DNA of 64,000 nt from Bosea sp. F3-2 (lineage in GTDB: Bacteria; Pseudomonadota; Alphaproteobacteria; Rhizobiales; Beijerinckiaceae): NCBI RefSeq assembly GCF_008253865.1, contig NZ_CP042331.1:186001-250000 (forward strand), given 5' to 3'. The translations under genes and the position numbers were made by a program. The notes under the pieces are model-generated. The model was given only the letters and a program-made list of their open reading frames with translations, was not told the DNA's origin and did not search any database. This document shows, one piece after another, positions 52,601 to 64,000 of the stretch (position 1 is its first letter; each line of letters opens with the position of its first letter).

Positions 52601-54214
52601 ATGTTTCCCAGTTTCTTCAAGGCTACGGTCCGCCAGCGGCTGACGCTCTGGGCGTTGATGCTTGGCGTCCTCGCTTGCGTGTTCGGCGCGGCTGAGTTCA
52701 TTGGCTCCGTGAAGCTCGCGGGTTTCGCCAGGGCGATCGCTCTCAATACCGGCGCCGTTGCGGCTCTCTCGGAAACCGACGCCCCCTATAGCCGCATCGT
52801 CGTGGCGATCGTCTCGGGCGGCGATCGCGGCGCTCTGTCAGGCGATGTCGAAGCCATGACCGTTGCGATGAAGGCCGTCACCGTGCGCAGCGACGGCGAG
52901 GTTGCAGCGAAGGCTGCCGATGCTGTGCGGGGGCTCCAGGAGCTTTCATCGAAGCTGGGGGCCGACGGTGCGATCGCGCGTGAAGCCCTGCGCAAGGTGG
53001 CGGCGCAGCGCAGCGAGCTGCGCGTTCAGCTCAATACGATGGTGGCTGGTGTCAGCGAGGCGCTCGGCGCGCATATCGAAAACTCCCGGCAGAACTCTTT
53101 GCTTCTGGCGGCGCTCGGCCTCTTCCTGGTCGCCCTGATCATCTCATTCGAGTATCGCTGGCTCGTGCGTCCGATCGCGACGATGGCAACGACCCTGTCC
53201 GCGCCGGCAGAGGATGCCGGCTGGGTGCGCAAGCTCGCGCGTCGCGGCGATGAGATCGGCATGCTCGGCCGGGCTTTGCATGCCCATCTGTCGGATGAGA
53301 AAACGAAGCAGGAGGCTGCGAAGGAGCGACTGGCCTCGCTGGCCGGGGAGGTCGAGCGGCAGCGGGCGCTTCGTGTCAGAGGGCAGGCTTTCCAGGGCAA
53401 CATCGCGAGCATCGCCACAGCGCTGGAAACCCATGCCGCGAGCATGACCGACGCATCAAACGAACTCTCGCAGCTCTCCGGCTTCGTCGACCAGCATGCC
53501 GGAGCGGCGGCGCAGTCGAGCCAGCGTGCGGCCAACCATGTCGAGCAGATGTCCTCGTCCCTGAACGAGATCACCGAACTGCTCGCGACGACGGCCGGGG
53601 AGGCGCAGCGGACTTCGGACATCGCGAACGCCGCGAAAACTCTGGTCGAGGAGGCGACGGATGACAGCGTGCTGCTGCGCGAGGCGGTCGGATCGATTTC
53701 CGCCGTCGTGACGCTGATCAGCACCGTCGCCAACCAGACCAATCTGCTCGCGCTCAACGCGGCGATCGAGGCCGCCAGGGCCGGGGAGAGTGGGCGCGGT
53801 TTCGCGGTGGTGGCCGCCGAAGTGAAGCAGCTCGCCAACCGGACCGCGGAAGCGACGGGGCAGGTGCGGCAGGGACTCGACTCGATCGGGACGGCGGCTG
53901 AGCGGATCATCGGACGCATTGGCGCCCTTGTTGCTTCGGTCAATGCCGTCGAGACCGCCGCCGACTCGATCGCCGAGCTGGCGCGCAGGCAGGACGACAC
54001 CTCCCGCTCGATCAATATCGGTACCGCCCGGACCGCCAGCGATGTGCGCGGCATGGCCGAGCAGGTCGAGCAGGTTGCCGGCATGATCGAGGACTGGCGC
54101 CGGATGACCGAGCGGATGGCTCGGGCCTCTGCCGACATCGATGGTCAGGCCGCGGCCCTGCGGCAGGCTGTCGACAGCTTCATGAGCGATGCGCAAGCTG
54201 TGCAGCACGCATGA
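52601..54214 (+). CDS. Methyl-accepting chemotaxis protein
   Basis: 537 residues. Membrane helices lie at about 15-40 and 163-185, with a periplasmic helical sensor of roughly 120 residues between. No clear HAMP is seen, although a short linker (VRPIATMATTL) is in its place. The cytoplasmic signalling domain has the conserved hairpin tip (about 378-408) with ANQTNLLALNAAIEAARAG then GRGFAVVAAEV. There is no C-terminal pentapeptide for CheR. The ligand is unknown. It sits alone between nusG and rplK, where most bacteria have no gene. Confidence 0.93.
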   Translation: MFPSFFKATVRQRLTLWALMLGVLACVFGAAEFIGSVKLAGFARAIALNTGAVAALSETDAPYSRIVVAIVSGGDRGALSGDVEAMTVAMKAVTVRSDGEVAAKAADAVRGLQELSSKLGADGAIAREALRKVAAQRSELRVQLNTMVAGVSEALGAHIENSRQNSLLLAALGLFLVALIISFEYRWLVRPIATMATTLSAPAEDAGWVRKLARRGDEIGMLGRALHAHLSDEKTKQEAAKERLASLAGEVERQRALRVRGQAFQGNIASIATALETHAASMTDASNELSQLSGFVDQHAGAAAQSSQRAANHVEQMSSSLNEITELLATTAGEAQRTSDIANAAKTLVEEATDDSVLLREAVGSISAVVTLISTVANQTNLLALNAAIEAARAGESGRGFAVVAAEVKQLANRTAEATGQVRQGLDSIGTAAERIIGRIGALVASVNAVETAADSIAELARRQDDTSRSINIGTARTASDVRGMAEQVEQVAGMIEDWRRMTERMARASADIDGQAAALRQAVDSFMSDAQAVQHA

Positions 54215-54456
54215 CGATGCCGGCCGCGCGGGCCGATGCGGGCAAGGCGCTGGCTGCGACCGCGAAGCCCTCTTCCATTCCGCAGCCAGATGTGCCATAG
54301 GCCCGGCCTCAACCGCGTGGGAGGCGTGCCGGTCGCCAGCCGGATCAAAGGCGCCGCACCACGCACTGCAACCACCCCGGCCCCGACGGAGAGCGTCGGC
54401 AGGCAGGGGCGTCGTCGTTCCGATAGGCAGCGGAGCGGACGGCAGGAGCAGCCATC

Positions 54457-54888
54457 ATGGCGAAGAAGATCACGGGCTACGTGAAGCTTCAGGTTCCGGC
54501 GGGCGCGGCCAATCCGTCGCCGCCGATCGGTCCCGCGCTCGGTCAGCGCGGCCTCAACATCATGGAATTCTGCAAGGCCTTCAACGCGAAGACCCAGCAG
54601 ATGGAAAAGGGCATGCCGATCCCGGTGATCATCACCGCGTATCAGGATCGCTCCTTCACCTTCGAGATGAAGCAGCCGCCGGTCTCGTACTGGCTGAAGA
54701 AGGCCGCTGGCCTGACCTCCGGCTCGAAGACCCCGGGCCGTGGCGGCAACGTCGGCAAGGTCACCGCTGCGCAGATCAACGAGATCGCCGAGAAGAAGAT
54801 GGCCGATCTCAACTGCGACACCGTCGAATCGGCTTCGGCCATGATCCGTGGCTCTGCCAGGTCCATGGGCCTGGAAGTCGTGGGCTGA
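54457..54888 (+). CDS. rplK: Ribosomal protein L11
   Basis: 143 residues, full length: GYVKLQVPAGAANPSPPIGP, ALGQRGLNIMEFCKAFNA, the C-terminal rRNA-binding domain with GSARSMGLEV. L11 forms the GTPase-associated centre with L10 and L7/L12. A GGAGCAG site precedes the ATG. It begins the rplKA pair, 13 bases before rplA. Confidence 0.98.
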   Translation: MAKKITGYVKLQVPAGAANPSPPIGPALGQRGLNIMEFCKAFNAKTQQMEKGMPIPVIITAYQDRSFTFEMKQPPVSYWLKKAAGLTSGSKTPGRGGNVGKVTAAQINEIAEKKMADLNCDTVESASAMIRGSARSMGLEVVG

Positions 54889-54901
54889 GGGGAGGCTGAC
54901 A

Positions 54902-55600
54902 ATGGCACATGTCGGAAAGCGCGTCGTCAAGGGCCGTGAAGGCATTGACCGCACCAAGCTCTACTCGCTCGACCAGGCTGTCACGTTCATCAAGGAACGC
55001 GCCAACGCCAAGTTCGACGAGACCATCGAGATCGCGATGAACCTCGGCGTCGATCCGCGTCACGCCGACCAGATGGTCCGTGGCGTCTGCAACCTGCCGA
55101 ACGGCTCGGGCCGCACACTGCGCGTCGCTGTCTTCGCTCGCGGCGCCAAGGCCGACGAGGCCAAGGCTGCGGGTGCCGATATCGTCGGCGCCGAAGAGCT
55201 GGTCGAGACCGTCCAGAAGGGCGAGATCAACTTCGACCGCTGCATCGCGACCCCGGATATGATGGGTCTCGTCGGCCGTCTCGGTAAGGTGCTCGGCCCG
55301 CGCGGCCTGATGCCGAACCCACGCGTCGGCACCGTCACCATGGACGTGACCGCTGCCGTCGCCGCCTCGAAGGGTGGCTCGGTCGAGTTCCGCGTCGAGA
55401 AGGCCGGCATCATCCACGCCGCCGTCGGCAAGGCCTCGTTCTCGGCTGAGAAGCTCTCGGAGAACATCAAGGCGTTCGTCGACTCCGTCGCCAAGGCCAA
55501 GCCCGCCGGCGCCAAGGGCACCTATATCCAGCGCGTCGCGATCTCGTCGACCATGGGCCCGGGCGTCAAGGTCGAGCCGAACACCGTCATCGGCGGCTGA
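54902..55600 (+). CDS. rplA: Ribosomal protein L1
   Basis: 232 residues from the ATG at 54902 (GAGGGGAGG upstream; the longer frame overlaps rplK). Motifs: FDETIEIAMNLGVDPRHADQ, GPRGLMPNPRVGTVT, GTYIQRVAISSTMGPGVK. L1 forms the stalk near the E site and commonly represses the rplKA message. Confidence 0.98.
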   Translation: MAHVGKRVVKGREGIDRTKLYSLDQAVTFIKERANAKFDETIEIAMNLGVDPRHADQMVRGVCNLPNGSGRTLRVAVFARGAKADEAKAAGADIVGAEELVETVQKGEINFDRCIATPDMMGLVGRLGKVLGPRGLMPNPRVGTVTMDVTAAVAASKGGSVEFRVEKAGIIHAAVGKASFSAEKLSENIKAFVDSVAKAKPAGAKGTYIQRVAISSTMGPGVKVEPNTVIGG

Positions 55601-56112
55601 TATCAGGGAAGGGCGGTCGGATCGCCGGCCGTTCACCTGCTCTTGATTTCGTGAAGTCAAGAGCCTACTTGGCAGAAACAGGCGAAAGCGCTATACGCAC
55701 GCCTGTTTCCATGAGTGACAAGGCTCCGGCGTGCTTGACACGAAGGGGTCTGTTTCGCGTTTTTCGGCGGGTTTCCGCTGAAGAATGGGTGTTTCAGGTT
55801 CGGAAAGAGCGATCTTTCGGGGCGGAATCACCCAGTCCTGTCTGAGACTGCAGGTGCCTTCCCGGTTCGTCCGGGAGCATAATTTCGCCAAGAGGCCTGC
55901 ATAGACGGTGCAAGAGCTTAGTCCCGGATCGCAGGATCCGGAGAAGACGGTTCGAACCATCTCGCCCGGTCGCGGCCCTTTCGGGTTCGGGAGCGGGGAC
56001 AGGGCACCAAGCGTCGCTTTGCAGGGCGCCGGTGTCAACCGGGGTTCCAGGAAGCGGCATTTGCAACCGGCGGCGAGCCTTCAAAAGCTTGTCGCCTACC
56101 GGAGAGAGCCCA
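55601..56112 (+). promoter_or_regulatory. rplJ leader and promoter region
   Basis: 512 bases with no credible gene. It holds the hairpin GCTCTTGA/TCAAGAGC (55639-55664), probably ending the rplKA message, and a second IR GAAACAGGC/GCCTGTTTC (55675-55709). Candidate promoters are TTGGCA (55669)-17 bp-TATACG (55692) and TTGACA (55735) with a poor -10. The rest (about 55760-56100) has several GC-rich stems and is in the place of the L10 leader RNA by which L10(L12)4 controls rplJL. Confidence 0.6.
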
Positions 56113-56628
56113 GTGGATAAAGCGGCAAAAAAAGATGCCGTCGCGTCGCTGAACGATGTGTTTGCGAACACGTCGGTCGTCGTCGTGGCCCACTATGCGG
56201 GCTTGACCGTGGCCCAGTTCCAGAAGCTTCGTCGCGAGATGAAGGCGAATGGCGCCACTGTTAAGGTCGCAAAGAACCGGCTGGCCAAGATCGCTCTTGA
56301 AGGCACCGACGTCGCGTCCATCAGCAAGCTGCTGACGGGTCCCACCCTGATCGCTTATTCCAACGATCCGGTCGCGGCGCCGAAGGTCGCCACCGCTTTC
56401 GCCAAGGAGAACGACAAGCTCGTCATCCTGGGCGGCGCGATGGGCACGACCGCCCTGAACCCCGATGGTGTCAAGGCCCTGGCCACGATGCCCTCGCTCG
56501 ACGAACTGCGTGCCAAGCTGGTCGGCCTTATCCAGGCCCCGGCCACGAAGCTTGCGCAGCTCTCGACTGCGCCGGCTGCGAAGCTCGCGCGGGTGTTCCA
56601 GGCATATGCCGACAAGGATGCGGCCTGA
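56113..56628 (+). CDS. rplJ: Ribosomal protein L10
   Basis: 171 residues from a GTG at 56113 (GGAGAG upstream), where the family start VDKAAKKDAVASLNDVFANT begins. Further: VVVAHYAGLTVAQFQKLR, VAKNRLAKIAL, and the C-terminal helix that carries L7/L12 dimers. It is followed by rplL after 52 bases. Confidence 0.97.
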   Translation: MDKAAKKDAVASLNDVFANTSVVVVAHYAGLTVAQFQKLRREMKANGATVKVAKNRLAKIALEGTDVASISKLLTGPTLIAYSNDPVAAPKVATAFAKENDKLVILGGAMGTTALNPDGVKALATMPSLDELRAKLVGLIQAPATKLAQLSTAPAAKLARVFQAYADKDAA

Positions 56629-56680
56629 ACGGCCAGCTGATCCCGATATCGTTCGAACCTCTTACACGTAGGAACCCAAA

Positions 56681-57064
56681 ATGGCTGATCTTACCAAGCT
56701 CGTCGACGAGCTGTCGTCGCTCACCGTTCTCGAGGCCGCCGAGCTCGCGAAGCTCCTCGAAGAGAAGTGGGGCGTTTCCGCCGCCGCCGCCGTCGCCGTT
56801 GCGGCTGGCCCGGCTGCTGGCGGTGGCGCTGCTGCCGCCGCTGCTGAAGAGCAGACCGAGTTCACCGTTGTCCTGGCTTCGGCCGGCGACAAGAAGATCG
56901 AGGTGATCAAGGAAGTCCGCGCCATCACCGGCCTCGGCCTCAAGGAGGCCAAGGACCTCGTCGAGGGCGCTCCGAAGCCGGTCAAGGAAGGCGTTGCCAA
57001 GGACGAGGCCGAGAAGCTCAAGAAGCAGCTCGAGGCCGTCGGCGCCAAGGTCGAGCTCAAGTGA
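56681..57064 (+). CDS. rplL: Ribosomal protein L7/L12
   Basis: 127 residues: N-terminal dimerisation domain (LTKLVDELSSLTVLEAAELA), an Ala/Gly hinge (about 42-58), and the C-terminal factor-binding domain (EFTVVLASAGDKKIEVIK, ITGLGLKEAKDLVEGAPKPV). It is the multicopy stalk protein that recruits EF-Tu and EF-G. A 255-base gap with a GC-rich hairpin (about 57111-57135) precedes rpoB and may tune read-through. Confidence 0.98.
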   Translation: MADLTKLVDELSSLTVLEAAELAKLLEEKWGVSAAAAVAVAAGPAAGGGAAAAAAEEQTEFTVVLASAGDKKIEVIKEVRAITGLGLKEAKDLVEGAPKPVKEGVAKDEAEKLKKQLEAVGAKVELK

Positions 57065-57319
57065 GCTAGGGCCGGCTGATGCCGGTCCGACCGTAGTCAC
57101 TATCGACAGTCCCGGGGCGGCTCACGCCTCCGGGGCTGTTGCGTCGTTTCCGCGCAGGTGCGCGGGAGTTGTTGTTGAAGTTCGCCGCAACCGTGCGGCG
57201 CGGCTTCGACGGAAATGCAGGGTCGGCGCGATGCGGCGCCGAACGGCTCACCCGGCGGCCTGGTGCCGTCCTTGCCCGGACCACCGGGTGAGCCGTCCGA
57301 AGAGATTGCGAGGAACAAC

Positions 57320-61441
<4,122 letters not shown>

Positions 61442-61551
61442 GCCGCTGCCCAAACCTTGAATATCGCCGGCGGCATTGACGCCGCCGGCCGACGGAATTT
61501 ACGAGCCGGGCAGGGCGGCCTTAAGCCCCCGCCGGCGGAAGGAGACAGGCG

Positions 61552-64000
<2,449 letters not shown>

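Overview
The window is high-GC DNA from an alphaproteobacterium. The alphaproteobacterial-type T6SS, the gene order tuf / tRNA-Trp / secE / nusG / rplKAJL / rpoBC, the paired rhizobial-style palindromic repeats and the protein sequences suggest Hyphomicrobiales. My best guess is a Bosea-like organism; this rests on recall and no search was run.

Layout. (1) 1-8.4 kb is a mixed flank: the 5' part of a flavin reductase gene (minus strand, running off the left edge), tRNA-Gly(UCC), a proline-racemase-superfamily dehydratase with a Ser/Thr active-site pair, a secreted metacaspase fused to an outer-membrane beta-barrel, a methyltransferase with a regulatory domain, a zinc-ribbon/TM/lytic-transglycosylase fusion and a small unknown gene. 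(2) 8.5-38 kb is a large type VI secretion (T6SS) island. The leftward block is tssK-tssL, then tssM-tagF-pppA-ppkA. In the middle are a PAAR spike gene, an unknown gene and ridA (plus strand), then tagH (FHA) and vgrG with a small companion (minus strand). The rightward block is an ompA-like gene, tssA, tssB, tssC, hcp, tssE, tssF, tssG, clpV and a candidate papain-fold/peptidoglycan-binding effector. All core components are present except the TssJ lipoprotein. The kinase/phosphatase/FHA set indicates threonine-phosphorylation control, and TssL and the kinase share an N-terminal SERT[I/V] motif that could be the phospho-site. (3) 38-43 kb is metabolic: glpD, a fused TRAP permease and pncB. 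(4) 43-47.4 kb is a translationally coupled siderophore cassette: TonB-dependent receptor, RhtX/FptX-type MFS importer and FhuF-type reductase, behind an AT-rich promoter region. (5) 47.4-64 kb is the translation/transcription core: tuf, decayed HigBA-type toxin-antitoxin copies, a DapA-family aldolase, tRNA-Trp(CCA), a methyltransferase, secE, nusG, an inserted chemoreceptor gene, rplK, rplA, the rplJ leader, rplJ, rplL, rpoB and the first two thirds of rpoC.

Repeats. Two families of palindromic intergenic repeats punctuate the T6SS island at transcription-unit boundaries. A separate nested-palindrome structure sits between tssE and tssF. The most interesting places to look are the candidate T6SS effector with no adjacent immunity gene, the zinc-ribbon/transglycosylase fusion, the caspase/beta-barrel fusion, the shared phospho-motif, the tssE-tssF palindromes and the chemoreceptor gene inside the nusG-rplK interval.
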